Assembly (NCBI GenBank): GCA_916048095.2
Contig: OU696578.1
Span: 5,383,826 to 5,447,825 of the forward strand
Reading direction: 5' to 3'
Source: Sacculina carcini
Taxonomy: Eukaryota > Arthropoda > Thecostraca > Sacculinidae
DNA: 64,000 nt
Shown: positions 46,238 to 63,694 of the stretch, piece after piece
Layout: each line of letters starts with the position of its first letter
Position numbering within the stretch: the stretch's first letter is position 1
Translations under genes and position numbers: made by a program
The notes under the pieces: generated by a model
What the model was told of the DNA's origin: nothing
Database searches by the model: none
Seen by the model: only the letters and a program-made list of their open reading frames with translations

Positions 46238-48281
46238 ATATGGTGAAGGCGGTCGAATGTGGGTCGGCGAAGTGAAGTCGGAACGAGAGGACGATGAGAG
46301 CCAGTGACCACATCAACAATCAGAGGTTGTTCGGTTCCTGCGACTTGTAGTCTTCTGATGGTCAACGATGGATTCGTAGACAAGGCAGCTACTTCAGGGT
46401 CTTCGCTTTGTCGTTTGGCCAATTCAGTGCTGTTAACTTCTTGCTGAGCAATGTTGAAGCACGTTGAGACTATTGGGGACTCCGATGGTTCACTGACTTG
46501 ATGTGATCGACCTAGACAATCCGATACTGCGTTGGCTGCCCCGCTCACATGTCTTATGTCTGTAGAATATTCACTGAGGAAGGCTAATTGTCGAGTCACA
46601 CGTGCTGAACGATCCGTTTTCCAGGTGAATGCGTAGATCAGTGGCTTGTGATCTGTTACGAGTTGGACGTCCGCACGGCTTTCAAGAAGGTGACGAAAAC
46701 GCCGGACAGCACTTACCCACGCAAAAAGCTCACGGTCACCGGCGCTCCATTTCTTCTGTGTGATTGACAACATTTTTGAATGGAAGGCGAGGGGCACTAT
46801 CTTGTTTTCGAACTCTTGCTGAAGAACGGCACCAATGGCTGTGGACGATGCATCAGCGACGACGAGGATGGGAATGTCCTGGCGTGGAAAAGCGAGTGTT
46901 ACTGCTGATCCTAACATGGATTTCGGCTTGTCGAAGGCAGTTTGATGCTTTGGTTCCCATGTAAATTCGTTTTTCTTTCGATTTGCTAGTTCATGTAGTG
47001 GTGAAAGTACCGTGGCGAGGCGTGGAATAAAGCGATGGTAATAGTTTATCATGCCTATGAAGCGGCGACATGAAGTGACGTCTTGTGGCGACTTCACAAG
47101 CTTGAGTGCATCCACTCTGTCGTGCATCGGAGCCAAACCCTCGCTGGAGACTGTATAACCGAGGAATTCGATGGAGGATGTACCTAACACACACTTCTCG
47201 GGAGAGATGACAAGGCCGTGAAGTTGCAGACGGTCGAGCACAGCAGTTAGGTCTTTGATGTGCGTTTCCGAATCAGGCGAATACACAAGAACATCGTCTA
47301 TGTAGGCGAAAATCCGCGGAAGTCCACGGAGCACACCATCGATAAACCTCTGAAATGTCTGCGCGGCATTGCATAACCCGAACGCATGCGGGTGTATTCA
47401 TACAGGCCGAACGGCGTAATGATTGCAGTTTTGTGGCGGTGTGCCGGATGGACTGGTATTTGAGCACAGGCTCGTTTCAAATCCAGTTTGCTGAAAACTG
47501 TGGAGCCACTCGACTGGTCGGCGAATGACTGAACATCCGGAACAGGATATCGGTCTTTCACTGTTATAGCGTTGAGACGTTCGTAACAACCGATTGTCCT
47601 GAAGCTGGTATTATCCCCTTTCCGGACCAAATGGATCGGACTGGCCCATTCAGAGGACGATGGCACGAGGATTCCGCGTGACAGCAGGTCATTGACTTCC
47701 TCTTTAGACGCACGAACTTGGTCTGGAGGGAGTCGGCGGGCGCGCGCAAACTCAGGGCGGCTGTTTGTGATGATCATGTGTTCGGTGACAGATGACGGCG
47801 TATCCACATTCGCGCTGGACGGTGAACATAGCAATATAAATTGTTTAGATGAGCGAAGTGAAGTAAAGAGTTCGCAAGCAGGTAATGAGTTGTCTCCAGC
47901 GGATTTCACTGCCGCTATAGTCATGGGTGGTTCACTCGACAATGGACTTGCGTGACAACATGAAACGGAAAGATGTGTCGAGCAGTCGTGGAGACGTGAG
48001 TCTTTCATATCTGGCACAAGGCCGAGCTCTCGAAGGAAATCAGCGCCCATTATAGGTATTGGGACGTCGGCGACCAGAAATTTGAACTCATACTTTCGAC
48101 CAAGTCCCAGGTCGAGAGTCATTTTGTGTCCTACGGAGAACACTTTGATCGGGCAACCGTTGGCCGCGAGAAGACGGGGGGCGCCGACGTGTTCAGTGAG
48201 AAATGCTGACGAGGACGGAGGTAATATAGATACTTCGCTTCCACTATCCACCATCCAGCGACGACACGTGGAGTCGCGCAT
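46230..48281 (-). pseudogene. Ty3 element 3 protease-RT-RNase H
   Basis: Frame 47298-48281: retropepsin with WMVDSGSEVSILPP (DSG active site) and IMGADFLRELGL, then RT with LLSRGILVPSSSEWASPIHLV and VFSKLDLKRACAQIPV (catalytic Asp). A frameshift at about 47300-47340 leads to frame 46230-47334 with AYIDDVLVYS (intact YxDD-type box), LGYTVSSEGL, FIGMINYYHRFIP, RNase H VADASSTAIGAVLQQ, FHSKMLS..KKWSAGDRELFA, TDHKPLIYAF and a spacer. Only one frameshift separates it from a full protease-RT-RH. Confidence 0.92.
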
Positions 48282-48340
48282 GTAGAGGAGCCGGCAACAA
48301 TTGTGGCAGCCCGCAGCAGGCGACGCCGGGGGCTGCCCTG

Positions 48341-49156
48341 CTAGTTTTCCGAACGATGCTTAAAGTCGGAATCGAACGAACAGTTTCCAAGACAATTTCG
48401 GGCAGCTGGGCCATACCGGCGATGTATACGGCACCAACGGTCGACAAAGTTGGTAGCTGAGTTGCGTTGTGTCTCTCTTCTATGCAGGCGCGGATGCTGC
48501 GGGTCACGGCGACTGCTGTCTCTTTGGCGGCGAGCAGTGGGTGGAGCAGTTGATCGGTGTGCCGCAGCCACCAAACCTTCGGCGGGACACTCGGCGCAGT
48601 CGTCACCATCGGCGGTGTTTACCGCGAAAACCTCGTTTGAGGAAGCTGTCACGTAACTGTCTGCCTTCAGGGCTACTTCTGACAATTTTGAGGTCAGTAG
48701 GCCTTCTCTGCACTGTATCTGCAGCGTGTCGGGAAGCCGCCTCAGGAAGTGCTCCTTGATGATGCTGTGCTCTGTATCGTGCGGGTACAGTACCTCTATG
48801 TCCGCGTACAGAGACGAGGGCTTTTTCGTTCCAAGCATGGGAAGAGCCTCGAGTCGTCTGAGTCTTTCGGCGTCTGATATTGTTAGTCGAGTTTTCAGTG
48901 TCGATTGCAGCTTGTCGTAACAATCGGCTGGAAGCGGGTTGGTGACGGCCAGATTTTTCACCAGACGAAAATACTGCGGCGGAAGTTTTGCCAACACTTT
49001 TCGGAATTTTGTCGTGGCCTTCGTAACTCCTCCATCTATGAGTAAATTCTCACACATTGCAAGCCATGTGTCGATATCTGCGGCGTCAAACGCGGGCAGT
49101 TCAACACGGACGGAAAACGACTGTGATAGGTTTACTACGGCTCTTTCCTCGGACAT
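48341..49156 (-). CDS. Ty3 element 3 Gag
   Basis: An open frame of about 271 codons from MSEERAVV. It contains VELPAFDAADIDTWLAMCE, the capsid-like LPPQYFRLVKNL and LRRLPDTLQIQC, and a C-terminal WCRIHRRYGPAARNCLGNC, the atypical CX2HX9CX3C knuckle described for CsRn1/Boudicca-type elements instead of a CCHC. A longer in-frame start at 49201 adds 15 hydrophobic residues; the later Met fits Gag better. Pol follows in another frame. Confidence 0.85.
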   Translation of the reverse strand: MSEERAVVNLSQSFSVRVELPAFDAADIDTWLAMCENLLIDGGVTKATTKFRKVLAKLPPQYFRLVKNLAVTNPLPADCYDKLQSTLKTRLTISDAERLRRLEALPMLGTKKPSSLYADIEVLYPHDTEHSIIKEHFLRRLPDTLQIQCREGLLTSKLSEVALKADSYVTASSNEVFAVNTADGDDCAECPAEGLVAAAHRSTAPPTARRQRDSSRRDPQHPRLHRRETQRNSATNFVDRWCRIHRRYGPAARNCLGNCSFDSDFKHRSEN

Positions 49157-49255
49157 GTTAAAAGTTGAAATTATGATCAGGCGGATCAATAATATATACA
49201 CGCTCTAAAGAGAGGAAATTTGTGCAACTTACGATGAAATATTTCACAAAAATAG

Positions 49256-49266
49256 CGGGGTCATCA
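49256..49266 (-). promoter_or_regulatory. tRNA-Trp-like primer-binding site of Ty3 element 3
   Basis: In RNA sense TGATGACCCCG, one base after the 5' LTR, differs by one base from TGGTGACCCCG, the site complementary to tRNA-Trp used by CsRn1-type elements. Confidence 0.7.
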
Positions 49267-49267
49267 T

Positions 49268-49379
49268 TGTAGCCGACACACGAGAACACGATACGATGTA
49301 TATTGATTACCGTCATATATGGACGTAAACAAACGCAGGTGAGACAAATGAGTGTTGCCAATCCCTGGACCTGGCCACA
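49268..49379 (-). repeat. 5' LTR of Ty3 element 3 (112 bp)
   Basis: Mate of 45561-45672; followed by ATAC and LINE copy B. Confidence 0.9.
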
Positions 49380-49383
49380 ATAC

Positions 49384-50645
49384 TATAGGCGGTAGAGAAT
49401 TATATATACGCGGAGCAGAGAAAAAGAACGACTTAGCGGACCAGTTGGATTCATGGAGAGCAGGAGGGGAGACTAGGGGAACAGGACGACAGCTAGAAAG
49501 CTTGGTGTTACAGGTTAGTAGCGAAGACAGGCAGGCAGGGGGAGAAGACGTGTGAAGAAGTTTATATACAAGGCAACATAGTTTAAAGTGGATTCTAGAG
49601 ACAGCAGGCAGCCAACCGAGATTGCGAATGTGAGCGGAGGTAGTTGTTCCGAGAGGGAGACGTAACACAAATCTGCGCGGGAGGTTGATGATAGACTGGA
49701 GGGAGCGAATAGACTTTTGTGGTAGATGAAAAAATAAATAATTGCAGTAGTCAATACGTAAGAAGATGTAAGAATTCACAAGAAGAGCGGATGCCTCGTC
49801 AATGTATGGGCGAATCGGATACAATTATCGTAGGGTGATACGGCAGGAACGATAGATGTGCGATAAATGTTTGCAGAAATCGAGGGAAGGATCGGAAAAT
49901 ATACCCAGGTTTCGGATGTGGGACGAGAGAAGCAGATCAAATAAGCAAGGGGCAATTCTGGGGGGATGAAACAAAATACATTCCGTTTTGTCAGGGTTCA
50001 GTAGAAGATTTCTGGAGGACGCCCATGCAGAAATATGTGATGAGAGTTGGCCGACCAGACCAAGTTTAGAAAAAGGGAAAGGAAAGTAAATTTGAATATC
50101 ATCCGCGTAAATATGAAATGAGATAGGATAAGAGCGAAGAATAGGGCAAGAGAAGAAACATAAAGATTGAATAGAAGGGGACCGAGAAGAGAGCCTTGGG
50201 CAACACCGGATTAAGAGGTACATGAGCGGAAAAATCTGAATTGGAGCGTACAACAAAGGTCCTGTCAGTCAGAAAGGAAGATAAAATATTCAGGGCAGAA
50301 TGTGAAAGACTAACGTGAGCAAGATCTTGACAGATAATAGAATGGTCGACGAGGTCAAAAGCAGAAGATAAATCTAAAGAAATAAAGAGAACAGAGTCGC
50401 CGGCAGAAAAAAGTTAATATGTCATTTAAGAGGTAAAGAAGAACAGTTTCAGTGGAGTGATTGGAAATAAAACCGGATTGATAAGGATCAGGGACTGAAT
50501 ATATACAAGGTCGCAGCTGTGGAATAATAGCGGCTTCCAGGAGTTTGGATGGGAGAGGAAGAAGAGATATTGGTCTATAGCTGCTGGGAAGCGTGAAAAA
50601 CATGTGTTGCGAAAATGCAACGAGCGACATATGGACCCACGGCAA
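49384..50645 (-). pseudogene. Non-LTR retrotransposon reverse transcriptase, copy B
   Basis: Minus strand: SSYRPISLLPLPSKLLEAAI, DPYQSGFISNHSTET, then YADDIQIYFPFPFS (active site), LNPDKTECILFHPP, SHIRNLGIFSDPSLDF, SYIFLRIDYCN, LGWLPAVSRIHFKL and APRIYNSLPPI. The region around 50260-50355 is frameshifted. Same family as copy A. Interrupted by Ty3 element 3; continues at 45454-45556. Confidence 0.87.
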
Positions 50646-50696
50646 TGTTATGAAAACAATAATCGGTAATGAAATTTGGCAATGTCTATTGTTTCA

Positions 50697-50995
50697 TATT
50701 TATCATATGTTTCAATGTTTATTGAATCATATTTATTGTTGCTGTTGTTTATTGAATCATATTTGTTGTTGTTGCTGTTTATTGAATCATATTTATTGTT
50801 GTTGCTGTTTATTGAATCATATTTATTGGTGGTATTGTTTATTGAATCATATTTATTTGTGTTGTTGTTACTTATTGAATCATATTTATATTTATTGTTG
50901 GATGTTTTTTATTGAATCATATGTATTGTTCTTGATTGTTATTTATTACTTATTTATTAATATTTATTCTTATTTATTGATGCCTGTTATTTACT
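50697..50995 (+). repeat. 30-bp minisatellite (ATTGAATCATATTTATTG core)
   Basis: About eight to nine imperfect units of attgaatcatattt.ttg followed by ttgttgctgttt, decaying to the right. An apparent repetitive frame (IESYLL) is a by-product. Confidence 0.85.
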
Positions 50996-51124
50996 GAATC
51001 ACATATTTATTGTTGATTGTTATTATTTATTGAGGAACGTGGGCGGAGTGACATTATGGATTGTTATCGGATGATGGTTTATTATTTATTGTTATTTATT
51101 TATTATTTTCTTTCTAACTCTCTT

Positions 51125-51260
51125 TCTAGACTTTTTCCCTTCAAACTCTCTTTGTCTCTGAATCTTTTGGGCGCTTCCGGTACATGGGGCCACCTTAGGG
51201 TGGAAATAGTGCTTGCACTCTTCCCATGCTACTGGATTTGCCTGTAATTAATCATAATAA
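51125..51260 (-). repeat. Inverted copy of the 40065-40210 segment
   Basis: Minus strand repeats ttaattacaggcaaatccag...ggtggccccatgtaccgg...ttcagag from the Tigger region at about 40080-40200. Adjacent to the piggyBac fragment. Confidence 0.75.
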
Positions 51261-51479
51261 TAATAGTCTAATGCTCAATTATGTTGGTGTCATTAAATGA
51301 CGATATATATCGTAATTTATCAGTTATTTAACAATAAAATATCATAAAACAAATTCAGAATAGTTAAGGATCAGTCGTGTGTTCTCCTTTCGATGAAAAA
51401 CACTTGAAAAACACACATTTATTACAAGTTATTGAAGGGTGTTTATGTGTTGAGTTTCCTCGGGTTCGCTATTAGCTTA

Positions 51480-52183
51480 CGTACAGGCTGCATCATACCA
51501 CACACATATATTACAAGTGTGAAACTCAATGAAACACTTGGTATGTAAATGTACCTTACATTTTTTGCACAGGTGCACAGCTTGGCTCCTGCAATGACCG
51601 CATCTGCGGAGAAGCAGGGCTTGTCTTAACAATGACTTGACCCAAATTATCGTAACGCAAGCCTTCAGATGAGCTGCCACTATTCATTATGATACTTGCT
51701 AGGATTCTTCTCTCGTCTTCCATAAGTCTTTAGCCAGTCCTGTGCGACGAATCTTGTGAATGAAAGCAAATCTTCGGTATAGATGCCTTTTCTTGCAAAC
51801 AGCCACGCATTTTTCATACAGACATGTAAAAGGTACCATAAAATCGGAATATACCACTTGTTGCCCCTGATTGAGGCTCTGTGTTTAGCAACATTCTGAT
51901 CCAGACGATCAAATCCTCCCATGTACCAATTATACTTCTCTATAATATTCAATTATATTATATTATAATCTATAATATTGGGCATTTTCACGTGTATTCC
52001 CTTCTTGCTTTCGCATAATAGGCCAGCTTTTACGAAAGGAAGAACACCGTTCTCACTAGAGAATATAGTCACTACTCCGTTGTCATTCCAGCTTGTCGCA
52101 ACGATATTGGCCTCCTCATCTGAAAACAATTCTATACTCCTCGATTTTATTCTCTGAAGGCCTTGGTGCTTGTTAGCTGGCAC
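51480..52183 (-). pseudogene. piggyBac transposase C-terminal part
   Basis: Three consecutive minus-strand pieces: SDEEANIVATSWNDNGVVTIFSS; YNWYMGGFDRLDQNVAKHRASIRGNKWYIPILWYLL (the conserved MGGxDxxDQ block of the DDD domain); and the Cys-rich C-terminal finger CGHCRSQ..LCKKCKVHLHTKCFIEFH. Frames are separated by stops or frameshifts at about 51680 and 51953. The N-terminus and the first catalytic aspartates are missing, and no TTAA-flanked ends were found. Confidence 0.88.
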
Positions 52184-52189
52184 TTATCA

Positions 52190-54745
52190 GGCCGATCCGC
52201 GCGTAGATCACCATTGGCATCATTCGACCAAATTACATTTAAAATATTAATGTACCAATTTGTAAATTATCATCAGTTATAAATACAAAACAATTAAAGC
52301 ATAATCATGCACGCCTTTCACAATGGAACAATGCAATTCACGAACGACAGAAATTTCACCAGGTGTGATAGATGATTAACTGATACAGGTGTGATAGATG
52401 ATTAACTGACTGGGAAGAGATGCCGCTCGTTGCGTTTTCGCTGTGAAAAACGTCGTGAGTCAATGAATCGTTGGCCCGAGCGACTAACCTCTTAGGTTGC
52501 CTAAAGTTGTCCTCCGGGCGGTCCTCGACCTCGTAATCACGTCGATGGCAAGTTGGACGAGGTAGCACGGCTCATTCAACTCTAAGACCGCACTACGCAC
52601 GCCCCTGACGAAACGAAGACTGTCACGATCAAGTTCACTAGGCAACTGCTGAATGACGACTGTTCACCTGGCAAGCGCTGTTAACTTGACTTGTCACATG
52701 ACTTTTATACTATTGTCCGACCCGAATGACGATTGGCTAGTGTATTCGCGATTACATACCGACCAGCCAATCAGCAACGGGCAAGGAGTTGCGTCACTCA
52801 GGCCAGGACAGACGAGGGAAGTGAGACAACTGACAAAGGACTTACATAGACATACAAACATTAAACATATTTCCCACACCTTAACAGCTTGATGGGCTTA
52901 AAGGCCGCTCGTTGCGCTTGCGCAACAATGCAAAAATTATATTTTCAAGCTAATACTGATAGTATTTCTGGTTGCAAATTGTCCATGAAATCTATTCAGT
53001 CTTGTTGGCAATTCAATATGCTATGACAAAAGACCAAATATAAATCAATGCCATTATTTATTTTTTATACATTCCATTTTTTCCGCAATCTCATCCCTAG
53101 CCAAAGTTTAGCACTGTATAACACTTGATATATTATCAATATGACAACAAAAAACACCCTGTTCTGTCTGAGTCTTGCAAACTAATGACAAAGAGATGTC
53201 TTCGGTGACAGTGATACAATTCTGTACATGCTCGAACATGTTGCGCTATCTCGAGCGTTGCGTTTTGACAACTAGCGGCGCAATTTCAGACGCCGAATGT
53301 CACGCTCTTGGTCAACGATCACTGTGTTGTTTACAATCTCCTCCATGGTGAGCTATCGTATGTGCACTGGGATGCTGTGCTTGTGAATTGCACCATTGCT
53401 GATCGGCCAATGTCTGAATTTGTGACGGGTAATCTCTTGTGTGATATACTGATGAGGATGATGGAGCAAGGATGACAAGTAAGACACTACAACACTGTTA
53501 AAAATATCACTACACACACGAACCAGGCGCCAACACACAATTCACCAGCATCGACCGCTTACTCAAATACAACTGCTCAAACGCAAAACAAATTCCAAGC
53601 TAAAACACAACTCGCCATGAACACAACAGTGCACACGCATACAAACATCGCCAATCGCTCACACACACACACGCGTTCATACATACATACATAGCAAGCA
53701 CGCACACTCGCACGAACACTCACACGCACAGATACAAGTTAGCACACATACACGCCTACACATATAACAGCTTGGGATTAATTTCAAATCCCGGCAAACG
53801 AGCCACGAGAGCAGCAATCCGGCCACTCCTTCAAGCATGTGGATGTCCAGGACTGACACTTTTACACAGTCGTTTAAAATAACGTCTATACGCGGTGGTT
53901 TTACAGATGCAATAATATCCGCTATATATTGCACGGGAGAGTGCCGCCCTTCGTTACTCACCAATTGGTCTCATTTTCTGGCTGACTTTCGGAAGAAAGA
54001 AACTGTGTGCCGCCAATGCCTACAATCCATCAGACAAAGCTCCCCAAACAAGGACCGCTCGTACTTATAAAACATACAAGAATTTACAAACAGGCATTTA
54101 AGAAGAAACCAAACAAACAGTCGTACGCCTGCCACTCTCTCTCTGTGTGTGTATGTGTATGCGTGTGTCTGTGTGTGTGTGTCTAGGCAATCAGAAATTA
54201 TCCAGCTTGGTAACTCCTTTGTTTGATGTCGCGAGAACAATTAAATCAGCAAATTGGTCAAACGTCAAGTCTAGAATATCTAATAAATCTCAAACAACCA
54301 CATCGATAGCATACGTATATTGATACTTATATAATTATATAGATTCAAACACACACACACGCATACGCACACACACAAATCACATCAAACCAATTGAAAA
54401 AGGTAGATACTGTCACACCAATGAGAAAACCAAACATACCAAACAACCGATACAATTCCTAGAAAATTCTTGTATATGGAAAACTGCACTATCCAGGTCA
54501 CACATACATGCACACACATATATATATATATATCCATATATATAAATATGGTTCGGTATATTGGAATGCACATTGGACAAATTCATACATTAGACACACA
54601 CACACACGCATGCGTAATACAGGTGATTAAAATCTACACGGCTTCCAGCTATAACCTGACAAACACAGACAGCAGCACCATCTATAGAACAAGCCGCGCC
54701 GAGTATAGCGATATTAGCACCACCTCTAATAATAGATATAGTTGT
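52190..54745. other. No recognised gene
   Basis: 2.5 kb between the piggyBac fragment and the 3' end of ATP6V1B. It contains a duplicated aggtgtgatagatgattaactga (52358-52410), a CA-rich run at 53640-53760 and 54340-54370, a TATATA run at 54515-54545, and short unremarkable frames. No AATAAA was seen close to the ATP6V1B stop codon. Confidence 0.4.
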
Positions 54746-54749
54746 TGGT

Positions 54750-61693
<6,944 letters not shown>

Positions 61694-61774
61694 GGTAACA
61701 CGCGTCTGTCCCGCACTCTATTTAACTCTCAAACTCTCTCCCTCTCACTAGCTCCGTGGGGCAATACACACACA

Positions 61775-61800
61775 CACGTATATATATATATATATTTTAT

Positions 61801-61867
<67 letters not shown>
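61775..61867. repeat. (TA)n microsatellite
   Basis: Nearly pure TA, about 40 units, with a short TTATTTATAATA interruption. About 80-170 bp upstream of the ATP6V1B start codon. Confidence 0.95.
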
Positions 61868-61871
<4 letters not shown>

Positions 61872-62110
61872 AGGAGGCCATTATGTATGCACGATTTGTT
61901 GAAATCAACATCAATCTGGGCACTGTTGTGCTGGTACGATAGCTTCTCTATGCTTCGCACGATTTTTCTGTGTTCAGGAGACAACACACTCAGTTGTTCA
62001 CTGAAGTTTATTTCTCGAGGTACCTTTCGGCTATCACTAGCCATCGTCAGGAGAAGTAGATATAACACAATACAATACACAGCAAAATACACAATATCAA
62101 ACAGTACAGG
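61868..62110 (-). pseudogene. Penelope-like 5' fragment, left arm
   Basis: The minus-strand frame has LSPEHRKIVRSIEKLSYQHNSAQID, then FNKSCIHNGLLP, resembling the N-terminal region of Penelope-like polyproteins. Upstream in the same strand is a hammerhead-like motif (62025-62050). The fragment ends at the TA microsatellite. It is an inverted copy of 62440-62643, about 97-98% identical. Confidence 0.6.
62025..62050 (-). other. Hammerhead-like motif, copy 1
   Basis: On the minus strand CTGACGA-T-GGCTA-gtga-TAGCC-GAAA: the two conserved core strands of a hammerhead ribozyme around a perfect 5-bp stem II, but with an extra U before stem II. Stem III and the cleavage site could not be assigned. 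Confidence 0.4.
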
Positions 62111-62439
62111 ATAAACGGTGTTTATAAACGAGGTGGACAATATATCACTCATGTGCCAATGTGACACCTACATAATGAAACCTATGCGGCAAACGGTTGT
62201 TACAAAATTAGCACCTATGTGCCAAGGTCGATTGGTGTCGCATGGATGGGAGAGCGACATCTGGCTGTTGCTGAATGTTAATTTCACATTTATATTAATT
62301 AATAAATACAGCTTCAATTATTTTGAGCCTACGGATGTCATTTTCCCTGTAAATGATTTCGGTTTTCTCATCATAGTCTTTCGGTCCAATTTCATTTGAT
62401 GCTGCTGGCGGTAGTGCCTGGCAATGGCTCCGTCTTGAA

Positions 62440-62643
62440 GCTGTACTGTTTGATATTGTGTATTTTGCTGTGTATTGTATTGTGTTATATCTACTTCTCC
62501 TGACGATGGCTAGTGATAGCCGAAAAGTACCTCGAGGAATAAACTTCAGTGAACAACTGAGTGTGTTGTCTCCTGAACACAGAAAAATCGTACGAAGCAT
62601 AGAGAAGCTATCGTACCAGCACAACAGTGTCCAGATTGCTGTT
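62440..62643 (+). pseudogene. Penelope-like 5' fragment, right arm
   Basis: Plus-strand partner of 61868-62110, with LSPEHRKIVRSIEKLSYQHNSVQI, truncated about 30 codons earlier. The same hammerhead-like motif is at 62500-62525. The two arms are separated by about 330 bp. Confidence 0.6.
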
Positions 62644-62645
62644 GT

Positions 62646-62940
62646 TGATTGCTGAAAAAGAATGATCGATGAGTGAATGTTGGAAAACACGTGAAGGATT
62701 AAAATGAATATGATTTGACGGCGGCAAGGAATCACAAGATGAATCAGAAGTGGATGAGGATATCGTTTTGAAGGGATAATAGTAAGGTTTCCATGGAATG
62801 CCGAACAATAAATCTGGACTGGAGAGTGTCAAGAGCCGAAAATGGGCGGAGTTTCTTAAGAATGGCTGTTTCCAGAAGTTTAGAGGATAGACATAAGCGA
62901 AATAGGACGGTAACTGCCCGGTAAATCAGGAACATTTGAA
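62646..62940 (-). pseudogene. LINE reverse transcriptase fragment
   Basis: Minus strand CLSSKLLETAILKKLRPF, LQSRFIVRHSMETLLLSLQNDIL matches the SKLLE...QSGF..HST.T..L...ND block of LINE copies A and B. Abuts the Penelope-like right arm. Confidence 0.65.
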
Positions 62941-62949
62941 CACTTACAC

Positions 62950-63690
62950 GTTTGAGTTTGATTTCAGCTTTTTTATTCTCCCGGTGAAATTTTAATTGAC
63001 CTAAGCTGGTGTTATAGGCTTACATTAGTGGAGTCGGGACATTTTTTGACTGGAATCTACTAAACACTCCAGTATTTTATCAACAAATAATACTAAATAT
63101 CAACAACAACAACAACAACAACAACAACAAATATCAAAGAATTAACCGGTAATACCACCTTCGCTAAGCACTTAGCAAGCAGAATATAGATGCGTATTAT
63201 TAGTAGTACACAAAGTAAAACGTTTGCACACACAAGCGATTAGAGAAGTACACAGAAATGCGAACAGACAATCACATAGAAAAGCAATTTACATTGTGCA
63301 TTGCTTACATATTTGGCGCGTAAATCACGTGAAATACTTTCAAGGCTGTACAACTCCAATTATTTTATATATTGAAACATTCTCATGAGACGGGATCTGA
63401 AATATATTTCCGCAAAAGCATATCAAAAGATTCATAGAAATCAATCTTGCGGCATTGCATAACTTTGCTTCGATCATGGTTCAGTTATTGTTATATTTCC
63501 ACAATTAACACTAGAAGGACCTGTAGCCGATGCGCCACACTCAGTGCATTTTATCTTTATTTTATTGTCATTGCTATTATTATGTATTCATTTGATCATC
63601 ACATTATATCGCATTATCATGTTATATATAATTATGTATGTGCTCGATCTGCTACATGTTAAAATGTTTATTATGCATCGGTGGCGCAAG
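62950..63690. other. No gene; (CAA)n at 63099-63130
   Basis: AT-rich DNA with an ACA/ACAAC run; nothing else recognised. Confidence 0.4.
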
Positions 63691-63694
63691 CAAT

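Larger units (their letters stand above)
45561..49379 (-). mobile_element. Ty3 element 3, CsRn1/Boudicca-like, with LTRs and target duplication
   Basis: Two 112-bp LTRs (45561-45672 and 49268-49379) run TGTGGCCAGG...GCTACA on the minus strand, with ATAC duplicated at 45557-45560 and 49380-49383. A polypurine tract ggaggggggc abuts the 3' LTR, and a tRNA-Trp-like primer site follows the 5' LTR. Gag, protease, RT and RNase H are present; the integrase zinc finger and core are deleted. It is inserted in LINE copy B. Confidence 0.93.

Noticed and set aside
48450..48759. Plus-strand frames over the Ty3 element 3 gag
   Set aside because: Antisense shadows of Gag, which has the recognisable motifs.
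50593..50997. 134-codon plus-strand frame with repeated LLNHIYCCCC
   Set aside because: Translation of the 30-bp minisatellite.
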